Positions 44,796 to 57,901 are shown, counted from the first letter of the stretch. The stretch is DNA of 64,000 nucleotides from Pseudophaeomoniella oleicola (GCA_003868215.1 QWDQ01000048.1:147607-211606), one strand, 5' to 3'. Translations and numbers: made by a program. The notes: generated from the letters alone by a model not told the origin.

Positions 44796-45510
44796 GCCAC
44801 CATCCCCAAGAGACCCTCAGGGCTCATGAGTGTGAGCCGATGCACATCAAGATCCACCACCTTCCTCCCAATGAGCCAACTGCTGTACATAGTAAGCCTG
44901 GGCAAATTGTCAAAAATGTACATGCCACCATCCCCGAGGAGTTTCCCAGACTCGCCGAGTGCATGCTGATGTACATAGAACCACCGCCATCCTCCTGTAG
45001 AGCCAACACTCACGCACAGTGCCAGCCTAGGCTATTTACAAGTGAGTGATACATGCCGCCATCCCCATGAGATTTCCCAGGCCTCAAGAGTGCGAGCCAA
45101 TGCACACCCATCCATCAATCCCAACCGCCATCCTCTCCAATGAGCCAACTGCTGTACATAGTAGGCATAGAGCAACTTGTCAGTTACATACCTGCTGCCA
45201 TCCTTACGAGGCTTCCTAGACCCCGTAAGTGCATGCCAAGATACACATGTCCACCCTCCATCCTCCCTGTGAGCCAACTGCAGTGCATAGTTAGCATGGG
45301 CAATTGACTGTACCTGTCGCCATCCCCGCGAAGTTTCCCAGGCTCCGCGAGTGCGTACCAAAGTACTCTTCAGCCATCCATCCATCCAGCCCCTATGAGC
45401 CAACTGCTGTACATAGTTAGCCTGGGCAGATTGTCACTGTACCTGTCGCCATCCCCACGGAGCGTCCTAGACCCCGTGAGTGCGTACCAAAGTACTACAC
45501 CCTACATAAT
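44796..45510. repeat. Degenerate tandem array, about 128-bp unit, six copies
   Basis: Units begin with GCCACCATCC or close variants (GCCGCCATCC, GCTGCCATCC, GTCGCCATCC) at 44796, 44924, 45055, 45194, 45316 and 45445, a spacing of 122-139 bp. Each unit then carries TCCTAGACCC/TTCCCAGGC-like text, a GTGAGTGCGTACC-like segment and a GAGCCAACTGCTGTACATAGT block with GCCTGGGCA after it. The last unit is partial. No reading frame is kept across units (lengths are not multiples of three), so I regard it as a non-coding minisatellite. Confidence 0.85.
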
Positions 45511-45913
45511 ATCACTATGCCCATAGGCCCTTGTCTATTGAACCGTCAGCTGCACATGCAATCTCAACACAAGTGAACAAGAGGAAAGACTGAATGAATG
45601 GACGCCGACAGTGTGAGGGGCGCCACTCAGCACTGCCTGCATACTTACCACCCTGCTCGTGCAATCATATCCCGTCGCATGAAAGCCCTCATCTATAGTA
45701 CCATCAGCTGCACAACATGTTTCACACAAGGCTACATAAACAAAAATGAGGAAGGGGATGACAAGGCTGGCCAGCAGCCCATGTCTGGGGAAAAAAGAAA
45801 GAAAGAAAGAAGAGGAACAGAGAGAGAGATGAGTGGGTATTTATGATTGAGAGAACCTGGGAAAACAATGCAAAGTCAATGTATTTCCTACGTAAACAAC
45901 ATCAGGTTGTCGG

Positions 45914-46240
45914 CCAGGTGACAGGAGATGGTAATCGTGGATGCGATTGACCAGGTAACGGGATATGTAATCCGGACGTTTAGTCAACCAAGCAGTGAGA
46001 AATGGATACCGTGAACACAATTGACCAGGTAACAGGATACATAATCCGGAGGCTTAATCGACCAGACAGTGAGAGATAGGTACCGTGGACGCGATTGACC
46101 AGGTAACAGGATATGTAATCCGAAGGCTTGGTGATCAGGCAGTGATAAATGGATACCATAAACACGATTGACCAGGTAACAGAGGTTGAAGAGTGCCCAA
46201 GTATCTGTACGGGTGTGGTCGACCAGGTAACAGAAGAGGT
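45914..46240. repeat. Second tandem array, about 74-bp unit
   Basis: ATTGACCAGGTAACRGGAT occurs at 45945 (as GATTG...), 46019, 46093 and 46166, with a 73-74 bp period. A diverged partial copy (CCAGGTGACAGGAGATGG) starts at about 45914 and another (GTCGACCAGGTAACAG) lies near 46210. Units also share TAATCCGGANGNTTNGTNNANCAGNCAGTGA and GGATACCGTGAACACRATTG blocks. It is unrelated in sequence to the 128-bp array that ends ~400 bp to its left. Confidence 0.85.
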
Positions 46241-47505
46241 CTGCGAAGGCGAAGGTGTGCTAGGGAAAGCATAATGGTGGTTCTCCGGGAGTAGTAAGGG
46301 TACTGGAGAACGGTAGCATAACGACTTGTGAGAAGATCAGCATGAACGAATCTGATGGACGAATGCAGCGACAAAGAGTATTGGATGTCGATGCGAAATG
46401 TGTGGGGGCTGTTCTCTTTAAACCCAAGGAGTGCCATGTACGAATTCCGAAGGCATGGGATGAAGGGTGCGTGGATGCTCTAGCTGCTAAACTACGGCAC
46501 ATGGCAGACAGTTCGCAGAGCACTCCACTCCAGCCGCCACCTATCGAGATCGAGCCATTTTGCAAAGCAAGTATCGCAGTGGCAGCTCAATTGCGGAGTT
46601 GACCTCTGAAGTCTCTTCTTTGCTCGAAGTTGAGATTAGGTGATTGAGTAATGCAAACCCCCGACTGAGGACTGACGGTAGACAAGATTGGAGTACCAGG
46701 CGCTATGCACTCAACATGTAATTCCTACACATGTATTTAATCAGTATTTTTGTTTTTGCTCAAAAATAGCCATCCAGGACAAAACATCATCATTGTATGC
46801 AGCGGTCCAATGCATAGATCACAGTGGCCATGTTTTCAACAGATATTGAATAGATGTAGAGACTGCCATCCGGTAAATCCCAATATCGTTGTATATGGCC
46901 ACACCATGCGATATAATCCAGAACATCGGCTGCCACTTTTTGAGATAACATGAAAACCGTCATAGAGAGACTTTTGCCGTGCAAAGAATGCGGTTTGAAA
47001 CATAAGAACGGCAGAGGAACAAGCGAGACAATAAAGGGAGAAAATTTAAGGAACTCCGTTGTCACTGCCGATCCGACTGCTTGAAGTTGAAGTTGAAGTT
47101 GAAGGCAAGGTGCAGCGCCTCAAAGCGCCTATATCATCATTTTCTTATTGGCTTTATTGCTTTTATACAGGACGATCACACGGTAGTGTTGTTACTGCTG
47201 GTCCATTTATTAAGTCGTGCAGGTTGCCTTCTGCTGGCGCCGACGATGTTAAAGATGGGACGTCAAAACAAAAAGCGGCACTCGGAACCTGTACAGTATC
47301 GTCGGGGAATTTAATGTGGAGATACTATGCTGTAGTTCTACGATAAGGCATGGCCTGTTGTTGTCTTCTCTTGACCAAGGATCAAGGTATGTGAGTACAT
47401 TTGCCGAGGTTAAGAGCGACGAAGATGTGCTTCTCTTTCCGATCATAAGCTTCTCTCACAACGTCTCCAGAGGAGCAACCTGCTCTGTGTGATTTTGGAT
47501 CCTCC
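46241..47505. other. Gene-poor stretch between the arrays and the Nudix gene
   Basis: Contains an 86-codon plus-strand frame (46342-46602) without recognisable features and overlapped by minus-strand frames, so not called as a gene. A short TGAAGT repeat lies at about 47083-47105. No RNA gene seen. The right end should include the Nudix gene promoter. Confidence 0.5.
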
Positions 47506-48526
47506 ATGAACAAATCATTCTGGCGACACTTGCCACACGTAAGGCATCTGTCTTCAGCTTCATCAATGCCGAAACTATCAACTCGTTCTCAGGTAGGGTT
47601 TGGATTTATCTTGAGAAGTTCTGGGTGGCATCTGACTACAATGACAGCAAGCGTTAGATCGCCTACGAACTTACAAACCTCCACCAACTCAGTATGAAAA
47701 TGTGCCATTATCACGCCGTGCAGCCGTGCTTTTGCTGTTGTTCGCAGACAAATCGGGCGACTTACGAGTTGTACTAACAATGAGGGCTCCTACTTTAAGT
47801 TCATACTCAGGTCATGCTGCACTGCCAGGCGGTAAGGCTGAAGCCAACGAGACGGCGATACAGACAGCTAGAAGGGAAGCCTGGGAGGAGATTGGTCTTC
47901 CTGCCGAGGATGGAAAACTTCCCCATCCCTTCACAATTGAGCACCTCTGCGAATTACCCGCGAATCTTGCCAGAACCGAGCTCGTAGTGCGCCCATGTGT
48001 GGCGTTCCTACATTCGCATGATGAGAAGACTGGTGCCGATGCAGCAGCAGATGAGACATTGATCCCCCGTCTGGATGCAAAGGAAGTCGCGGCTGTGTTT
48101 TCGGCCCCTTTTCACAACTTCTTGCTAGACCACGACGAAAAGATTGACTCTAGGCTTCCAGGCAGACCACAAGATTGGTATAAAGGCTCCTGGGCCGACT
48201 GGCATCAAACCAGATGGAGGATGCATTATTTCTTCGTCCCAGTCACCAATCAATCTGTGACGAAACCACAAAAGACCGAGGGTCAGAGGAAAGCCGCGGA
48301 CAGGCTTTCGGGAAAGGAGCGTTACCAGGTGTGGGGTATGACAGCACGCATATTGGTCGACTGCTCGACAATGGCTTACGATGAGACGCCGAAATTCGAA
48401 CACAATGCACATTTTGGCGATGAGGACATGATCGATCGACTACGGCAGATGGGCCGCCTCAGCGAGATCCATAAGCCGACAGACCAGTTGACAAGCGATG
48501 TGATGGAAAAGGCCGCAAACCTGTAG
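47506..48526 (+). CDS. pcd1: Nudix hydrolase of the CoA diphosphatase type (Pcd1/NUDT7-8-like)
   Basis: Two exons, 47506-47592 and 47648-48526 (intron 55 bp, GTAGGG...GACAG, phase 0), about 321 residues. The intron joins SMPKLSTRSQ to QALDRLRTYKPPPTQY, the usual start of this family. The CoA-type signature LTMRAPTLSSYSGHAALPGG runs into the Nudix box G(K)AEANE...REAWEEIGL, with the EE pair that binds Mg. The first 20 residues (MNKSFWRHLPHVRHLSSASS) are basic and Ser-rich, like a mitochondrial presequence; a second in-frame ATG at 47566 would give a form without it. There is no C-terminal peroxisomal SKL signal. Family role: hydrolyses CoA, acyl-CoA or oxidised CoA to phosphopantetheine and 3',5'-ADP. 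About 100 residues beyond the Nudix core are longer than in bacterial members. Confidence 0.9.
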
Positions 48527-49024
48527 TGTGCCTGCTCTTGCGATGGGCTCCATGACAAGCGCTCATAATTGCAGATAACACTACAGTCTCTATGAACAAG
48601 CGCACAGACCCTCACGTGCCACTCGCCAACATTGAAGGCCGTGGCGCAAGCACAGACATTCCCGCTGGAGAGTACGGTTTGGTATCACCAGATTCTATTA
48701 TTATCTCCTTGAACCCGATTCAATTGATCCGGGTCTTCAATGCGGACCCGGATCGTAAAGACTTGAGATCTCAAGGGAGTGCTCCGCATTCGGTCAATTT
48801 GTTGGCTTCCTTGAATGAGTAACAGTACCTTTGTTATCGGAATACAATGAAGATCGCATACCCACGGCGAATGGAGGAGACTTTAATGGTACGATGTTCT
48901 CGAACACTGGGAAGAGCTCAATGTCTGTTGAGCAGTGCATGTGTATTCATGCATTCCCCTACTCATCCCATCGAATTCAGTCCTGGGTTCTTGCCGTATC
49001 GAGATAATCGTTCCATTATAGAGT
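48527..49024. other. Spacer
   Basis: About 500 bp between two same-strand genes; nothing recognised beyond likely 3' UTR and promoter sequence. Confidence 0.6.
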
Positions 49025-50476
49025 ATGGTTGTTCCCGTGAGAACGTCTCTCCGCCCGCTACCGCCTCCTCCTTCTCCGTCTCGGTCCTTGCAGGGACTTG
49101 AAAGAGCGATCCCTCCTACGAGCCATTCTCCAAAGACGTCAAACACAGCATCACTTCCAGATACGAACAAGCCATTGCCTTCCGAGCCGCGCAGGAGCTC
49201 AAGCACGTATAGCGACGACAGTGGATACACAAAGATCATAGAAAGTTACGAGGACAGCGATCATGATGAAGTAGAAAGCCCTTTGGACAGAGATCTTTTA
49301 CAACCAGTTGCTTACCGGGAAACAATATCTGCCCTGCTCAACAGAAGACTAGGGGAGCCCAGATCCCCGACTACTGTACCATCAATTCTCAGCCTTGAAC
49401 GAGGTTCTGCAATCTCTACCATCTCCAGTCCAGTCTCGTTTCCATCTTCCGTCTATCCAGAACCATTTCGTGAGGATTGTGACATTGCGCCTCATGAGAC
49501 GACGTCAACGAAATCAAAATCTACATCTCATGGAATATCACCATTGCCAATAAATCCACCGAAAGAGCTACGAACTCCTTTGACGGAGACAGCAGGTCCC
49601 CGAACCGTCTCGAAAGGTAGGGTCCGTCCAAGAGACGTTGAATTCCGTGCAGTCTCATACGGGACCGCTGAAAAGTACCTGCCAGGGCCTTTGTCCCCAA
49701 GGATCACGGACGTTGTAGATCCTTCGATGGTCCCCGAACCTCTCAGTATACCCAAGCAAGGCGAAGAAGAGCGACCGAACAGCCGTTTTTCCCGAACATC
49801 TTCTTCTGAGAGCAGTGTCGTCTTTTACCAAGGGATGAAGGAGTCTATCAAAGGCTATCTGCACGAGAAACGCAAGCGACGCAAGAAGAACGCCGAAAGG
49901 AGAGAAAGAGATCAAGTACTCTCCACCGCTTCAGCCGAATATCCACACATGAGGCTCTCATCCGATAAGAAATATTCAAACTCCGTTTCGCGACGAGGAA
50001 GCTTCCAGCAAGGTCTTGATCACATACGGGACAGAATCAGGAACTTCTCGCTGTCTGGATCCTCCGACCATAGTGATGAGGTCAAGGATTCTAGGAGGAG
50101 ATCCAAACAACATGCCGTGCCGTTGAGCCCGTATCAGAAATATGGTCCAAGCATATGGGACAGTCCCAAAAGACGTAGGAAGGAGAAGCAGAGGATCCGA
50201 GAGGAAAGACAGCGTGCGATGCTCGGACAGGCGAACAAGTCTGCAGGTGGATCTAAACGAACGTCCCTTGCAGAAAGCAAGCACAAAGATACGCCTCCAC
50301 CGCTGATATCAAGCTTTCACAGTGGACAAAAGCAACTTGTATCGGTGCTGGACGAAACGAAGCAGAGATTGAAGATGGCAGACTCGGATAAGAGACGAGA
50401 AGCACTGAAGAAGAGTATTCGCATGATTGGGCCAGCCGATCAGTTTCCGGATGGGAGAGTAAATTATTGGATATGA
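49025..50476 (+). CDS. Uncharacterised disordered protein with basic C-terminal half
   Basis: A single-exon 483-residue protein. The N-terminal 60% is Ser/Pro/Thr-rich (LRPLPPPPSPSR, EPRRSSSTYSDD) with acidic patches. Residues ~275-400 are strongly basic (KRRKKNAERRERD, KRRRKEKQRIREERQRAM), suggesting helical nucleic-acid or nuclear-localisation segments. A compact C-terminal motif closes the protein: SDKRREALKKSIRMIG, then PADQFPDGRVNYWI. That last block looks like the conserved part because it contrasts with the low-complexity rest. No catalytic domain, membrane helix or zinc ligand set is visible. I do not recognise the family; a nuclear or cytoskeletal scaffold is possible but unproven. 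Confidence 0.82.
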   Translation: MVVPVRTSLRPLPPPPSPSRSLQGLERAIPPTSHSPKTSNTASLPDTNKPLPSEPRRSSSTYSDDSGYTKIIESYEDSDHDEVESPLDRDLLQPVAYRETISALLNRRLGEPRSPTTVPSILSLERGSAISTISSPVSFPSSVYPEPFREDCDIAPHETTSTKSKSTSHGISPLPINPPKELRTPLTETAGPRTVSKGRVRPRDVEFRAVSYGTAEKYLPGPLSPRITDVVDPSMVPEPLSIPKQGEEERPNSRFSRTSSSESSVVFYQGMKESIKGYLHEKRKRRKKNAERRERDQVLSTASAEYPHMRLSSDKKYSNSVSRRGSFQQGLDHIRDRIRNFSLSGSSDHSDEVKDSRRRSKQHAVPLSPYQKYGPSIWDSPKRRRKEKQRIREERQRAMLGQANKSAGGSKRTSLAESKHKDTPPPLISSFHSGQKQLVSVLDETKQRLKMADSDKRREALKKSIRMIGPADQFPDGRVNYWI

Positions 50477-51323
50477 TGAATATATTTTCAGTCTTGGCCA
50501 TTACGATGCCAGCATCCACGAAAATTGCATCATCTATCATATACGAAGCTACAATTTAAGTAGGATCCGACCATTGCTGTAGCCAGTAGATACAGGACTA
50601 AGTTACCAGTGGAAAGGACTATTGAAGAGACCGAAAACACCGATAGTCGGGTCATACAATAGAAAAAGGTCCGAGGCTGCAAATCACGTATTGTCCGCTT
50701 ATTGCAATTGTTCCTTACAGGGAGTAGTAATTCGATATCTTGAGAAATGATCTAGGTAATTACTGCAAGCAGAATACTACGCAGTATGGCGGTCTAGATA
50801 TCCTTCAGATGAGATGAGATGAGATGAGATGCGGGGTGAGGGAGCAGGATGATGATGCCTTGAATCGGACAAAAGAATCTCGGCGGTCATGAGGAACGTT
50901 TAATGATCATCGGCATCAGCAAGTTATTACATAGTACTATCTCGCCTACTGCATACTACAGTATCTGAGCTCCACCCCGGAAACTCATCCCCAAACCGTT
51001 GGGGCGTGCCTGGTGCGTATTATACCTCATTAATAATAAAGCTATCAGTAAATCATCCGACTTTCTTTCTACCTATCCTTCCAACCCTCCATCGCACTTC
51101 TCGACCCTACCTAGGTACGCATTGCCAAGCTGGCCATAGGACGTACAGCTTTCTCGACGTCCGTCTAAATCCAATCCTGCGCCAGCTTGCAATGTCGTAC
51201 ATCATGGGCACCTGACTGGACTTCGAGCTCTCCGCTTCGTGGACTCGCCATTGAGTTCCGCCCACTCAGAGTTGCGAATTGCCCATAAACCACACGCATA
51301 CAGCCGAACCCCGCTAATTCACC
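50477..51323. repeat. Spacer with GATGA microsatellite and TACCTAGGTA
   Basis: 850 bp without a gene. A GATGA pentamer run lies at about 50811-50832, a TACTACGCAGTA-like motif near 50777 and a perfect TACCTAGGTA at 51108-51117. The last few hundred bases should be the adenylate kinase promoter and leader. Confidence 0.65.
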
Positions 51324-52211
51324 ATGGTCTTTCAAACATCAACCAGGCAGCTTAAAAAGGCAGCGCGCATCATTCTTGTCGGTGCACCTGGTGTGGGCAA
51401 AGGAACTCAGACCGAACGACTATGTCAACGCTTCCCTCAACTGTCGGCTATCAGTTCTGGTGACCTGTTGAGGGAAAATGTTCGCAATAAGACACCCCTC
51501 GGTATGTCCGGCTAGTTGACACGATGACTGCGATTCCCTCTTGCTGACATTACAATAGGTCTACAAGCCGAAAGCCTCATGCGCACCGGCTCTCTGGTCC
51601 CGGACGATCTCATGCTCCAACTCATAGCCTCATCTCTCCGTGCCCGAGGTTGGCTCAAGAATACGGGCGGTTCTACGACGACATCAACGGCGACCACAAC
51701 AACCATGCACCATCATATAAGCACATCCGCCTCTCATCCCACCGCATCAATCTCTCAGCATGCCAATTTCACCACGTCGACCCCAGCTTCTCCCTCGACC
51801 TGCCCATCCTCGTCATTCATCCTCGACGGCTATCCACGCACAGCGCCCCAAGCTACCGCACTCGACACACTGATACCTATCAACTTGGTTGTTCACCTCG
51901 TTACACCTGTCCCCATTATTCTCTCACGTATCGCCTCACGATGGATCCATCCCGCATCAGGCCGAGTTTACAACACAACATTCAATGCACCTGTGGTCCC
52001 TGGCAAGGATGATGTTACCGGTGATCCACTGGTGCAACGGGACGATGACAGTGAAGCGACATGGAGAGAACGTCTAAAAGGGTTTGAGGAGACAAGTTTG
52101 CCGCTTCTGAAACACTACGAGGGCAAAGGTGTTTTGTGGAGAGTGAAGGGGGATAGCAGCGATGAGATCACCCCGAAGTTGTTTGACGAGCTAGAGAAGA
52201 GATTTGGGTGA
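51324..52211 (+). CDS. adk2: Adenylate kinase, mitochondrial (Adk2/AK3-like), with a Ser/Thr/His-rich insertion
   Basis: Two exons, 51324-51501 and 51559-52211 (intron 57 bp, GTATGT...CAATAG, phase 1), about 276 residues. P-loop GAPGVGKGT at 20-28, AMP-site SSGDLLRENV near 44-53, and FILDGYPRT about 146-154 carrying the Asp-Gly-Arg motif. The LID is RWIHPASGRVYN...DDVTGDPLVQRDDD, of the zinc-free long-LID type seen in yeast Adk2 and mammalian AK3/AK4. The N-terminus QTSTRQLKKAAR fits matrix import. Family role: GTP (or ATP):AMP phosphotransfer in the mitochondrial matrix. Odd point: residues ~95-145 are a Ser/Thr/His-rich insert between helix and FILDGYPR that standard enzymes (~220-230 residues) lack; it might hide an in-frame weak intron (51670-51786). 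Confidence 0.92.
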
Positions 52212-53224
52212 GAGGAGAGTTGGTTGCAACCTTACGGCCACATCTTGAGTGGAATGTTGGGTCAATATTGTATGTATTATGAAAGTGTTTGTATTTGGGA
52301 ACGAATGATATTGATTTTTGGTCTATGGATATGAGTATCGACCTATCGAATGAGTCCTGACGTGTTATAATTGTTGGACATTGCATGGGGTTCCCAGAAC
52401 ATGTGAATTGTAGGCCAGGCCAACACCACCCAATGCACCATGCCCAATATCGTTCTCATCATGTATACAATTTCTCGGTTTGAGATCGCCGTGCAATTAT
52501 CGAGGAGAGCCCATCTCAACCTTTCATCGAAGCTGAAATCGACATTCTCAACTGCAACTGCCAATTCGCAGAGTAACGGATATATGACGAGAACTTTCTC
52601 AGGCATCGTGACAATCGGAACAAACTGTGCCAGACAGGCACAGTGATACCTGACGGTCACAAGAAAGGCTCTACAGTGGCAACAGAATAGAAAAGGGGTA
52701 TGTAACCGCCGCTGATTCCCAAATCCTCGTCAGAATCGGAACGATTCTTCAAATCCAGGTGCCCAGCCATGGGTCAATATGGTCTACCGCCAACGCGAAA
52801 ACAATCCATGTACTGAAAGACGAAAGGACTGGCATCAGTAATCTGAATGAGGTCGGCGATGACTGTTAATGTAGATGAAGAAAAGGAAAAGAAAAGGATC
52901 CGAAATATTACGGTAGAAAATGTGGATGTAAATAATCAGCCATGTTGGGGATCTGCATGTGGAAAGTTAGCCGATCCAACCCACCCCCGGTTGGCGTCAG
53001 AACACAGTTGACATAAAGTCCAAGCTTGGGACAGAACATCAAGGTGCGCCCTCTTCGAAAGCAGCGGGCCACACGTGGCAATTCTCATCTCAACCCTCTT
53101 CGCGCCTGTTCTCGACGATGCCCTTATGATCGACGTTGTCGTCCTCTGATAACACGCTGAATAGTCTCAACATAAACATACATATCCGAGCCTGAGTGAC
53201 GTGCAACCCGCACTCCCTTCCACC
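52212..53224. other. Spacer upstream of sec23
   Basis: About 1 kb. A 105-codon minus-strand frame (52343-52660) is open, but it has no recognisable domain and overlaps a plus-strand frame; not called. The promoter of sec23 should lie in the right half. Confidence 0.55.
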
Positions 53225-55692
<2,468 letters not shown>

Positions 55693-56470
55693 AACGCCAG
55701 CATATCGATTCACAGGCTTATCACAACTGCGGATTGGTCCGGAAGATCAAAATCTCTTCTGCTACTATGGTCGATCTAGCAACTCTGCAGAGAGTTGGGG
55801 GGAACCGTCTGGTGTCCTTTTATAGGTCGAGCCGGGTTGAATCACACCTAGAGGGCTGGGTGGCAATTTCCTACCCATAACTCCTACACGAGAGCATTTG
55901 ACAGCAACCTGGTATCCTTGTAAAACGAGTAGCTAAGATACACGATGAATATTATATGTCGATTATCCTTTTCTGTCCTTGCTTGTCGATACTGCTATCT
56001 AGGTACCTACCTACCTAGGTAAGTCATGATTCTTGATATCATTATCTGACATAACCCGGCCTTCCTCTTTATTTGCTTGCTTGTAATTAAAGTTACTTTC
56101 TGTTTTGAAATACCCTTCCTGATCTTTTGATTAAATGCTCTTCCATCATGTGACGAGGGTCCAAGCCCAAGCCCAAGCCCAAGCCCAAGCCCAAGCCTCG
56201 GAACCATAGTATCTATCAATCCATTGAAGATGCTACGAAAAGGCAGCAGCAACGGGCGGTATTTTTCTCCCCATACTAACTAGTTACCACTTAGTCCGTA
56301 GTACTCCTTCCACGACTTACTCCGGACCCGTATTATGGAGTACAAGACGAGGAGGGTTTGAGGAGGAGGGAAGGTGTGAGGTTGTTTCAAGGTATGGAAA
56401 TCGGATTTGATGTATGTATCACCACCCGCTGGGGGAGGGAGGGAAAAAAAAACAAGGGCAGGGCAATTTT
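55693..56470. repeat. Convergent spacer with AAGCCC repeat and TACCTAGGTA
   Basis: 780 bp without a gene. A perfect TACCTAGGTA lies at 56012-56021, directly preceded by overlapping AGGTACCTACC. An AAGCCC hexamer is repeated about six times at 56161-56197. An A-rich run lies near 56445. Confidence 0.7.
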
Positions 56471-57901
56471 TCAAGGCGACGAACATAACCCAAGATCGAG
56501 AAACAGGTCACCAGCAACGACGTCGATACCCGCCGTCCTCGAATCCTCGATGCCGAAAGCAAGAAAGAGCACGTCGTCGATGTACCCATGATACCGCTGG
56601 CCTTGTGTCTTCCAACTCATCGACGTGACGTAGAACATTTCTGTCTGATTCCAGGATGCCGCGACGTCCGCGTCGAGACCGGCGGGTTTGCGTCCTGTGC
56701 CCTGTTTGCCGCGGCCGTGGATCCAGAGCGGTTTGGTGGAGATGGCGTGGAGTTCGAAGGGGTGGCGTTGCTCGAAGAGCATGACGTAGGGCTCGTAGAC
56801 GCTGTGGAAGGAGTGGAAGGTTTTGTGTTGGAAGATGGTGAAGATGAAGGTGTTGGAATCGTGGGGGCTGCATGAGGGGTCTGAGCGGGCGCAGAGTGTG
56901 ATTTGGAGGGAGTTCGTGGCTTGGTGGATGGACTCGTGTTCGCGGAAGTCGAGCTTGGGCATGTATTTTGCCATGCAGAGATCATCGCCGGCCGTGGCGG
57001 CGAGGGGTGCCAGGTCCTGCTGCATCACCGAACCGTCGGGCTCGAGCTTCGTGAACGCACGTTTTGGCGCAACGTCGTAGTGGACGTAGAGCTGTCCGTG
57101 TCGATCCCAGAAGACAAACCAGTTCTTCTCAAGCTTTCCGTACGGGATCGGTCGCTGGAGTTCTGTCGCTTTTCGGAATTGGTCTCCTGCGAACATGTCG
57201 AGGTCGAATCCCCAATCGACCAACAGCCTGAAGTCCTGCATCCACTGTCCGAAGCAGGTATATTCCGAATTGGACCCGTATATCGTGTACGGCGCATTCG
57301 GTCCGTAGAACACCCGTGCATCGTGCGGACCGACGTTGAGCGCGAAGTAATCCAGTTCACCGTCGCAGTGGTCACCAAAGGTTGCCGCGATAGGCAGGAT
57401 CATAGGCGGCTGCACGCAGCGAAGTGCTCCCTCTTTGTTGAAGACGGCATTGCACACCAGCTCCGCGAACCAGACAGAACCCTCGACGGAATTCTGCTGC
57501 TGCGCAACGATAATCCAGGTATCGTTCAGAGATGGATGAGGGATGATACTTGGGTTGATCGCGTCCTGGTCTCCAAACTCGATCTCGAAATACTTCCCGT
57601 TCGCCGTCGAGACCGAGAAAATCTCCCGGTGTAGAAGACCGCTGCTGCCGGAATCATCGTCGTCATAAATGGCAACGAGACCCTCCTGCGCTTCGGTGAT
57701 TCCAGATCGCCCTCCTCTGTCCGTACCTGCCGTCCTACCGAAGACGTTGTCTATCGTCCCGTGGCCACTCTCAACGCCGTCTTGCCCTACAGATATACCG
57801 AGCAAATCCCTTCCGTCGTAGAATTTCAGGATAACGAAGATGACGATGAGCAAAGGGGCGCACACGAGAGGTACGAGACGGTTCCGTCCTCTGACCAACA
57901 T
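56471..57901 (-). CDS. Type II membrane protein of unknown function, lumenal/extracellular domain
   Basis: One exon of about 476 residues from ATG 57901; the open frame runs 27 codons further upstream without an ATG. A single signal-anchor helix lies at about 9-26 (LVPLVCAPLLIVIFVILKF), preceded by basic residues, which fits type II topology. The rest is a lumen-type globular domain with several Cys. It contains HPSLNDTWIIVAQQQNS, FGDHCDGELDYFALNVGPHDARVF, ENWFVFWD-like and SWKTQGQRYHGYIDDVLFLAFG, and alternates beta-strand-like stretches in the way a beta-propeller might. NDT and NQT give possible N-glycosylation sites. I suspect a fungal Golgi or cell-surface glycan protein but cannot name a family; no DXD metal site of a known glycosyltransferase family is certain. 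Confidence 0.82.
   Translation of the reverse strand: MLVRGRNRLVPLVCAPLLIVIFVILKFYDGRDLLGISVGQDGVESGHGTIDNVFGRTAGTDRGGRSGITEAQEGLVAIYDDDDSGSSGLLHREIFSVSTANGKYFEIEFGDQDAINPSIIPHPSLNDTWIIVAQQQNSVEGSVWFAELVCNAVFNKEGALRCVQPPMILPIAATFGDHCDGELDYFALNVGPHDARVFYGPNAPYTIYGSNSEYTCFGQWMQDFRLLVDWGFDLDMFAGDQFRKATELQRPIPYGKLEKNWFVFWDRHGQLYVHYDVAPKRAFTKLEPDGSVMQQDLAPLAATAGDDLCMAKYMPKLDFREHESIHQATNSLQITLCARSDPSCSPHDSNTFIFTIFQHKTFHSFHSVYEPYVMLFEQRHPFELHAISTKPLWIHGRGKQGTGRKPAGLDADVAASWNQTEMFYVTSMSWKTQGQRYHGYIDDVLFLAFGIEDSRTAGIDVVAGDLFLDLGLCSSP

Noticed and set aside
44555-45403. Minus-strand frames of 152 and 123 codons over the 128-bp tandem array, with repeated Trp/Gly-rich peptides
   Set aside because: The unit length is not a multiple of three, frames shift between units, and there are no start context or splice signals to link them.
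46342-46602. 86-codon plus-strand frame right of the arrays
   Set aside because: No domain, and overlapped by minus-strand frames of similar length; cannot be separated from chance.
52343-52660. 105-codon minus-strand frame upstream of sec23
   Set aside because: Contains hydrophobic stretches but no recognisable family and no splice partners; plus-strand frames overlap it.
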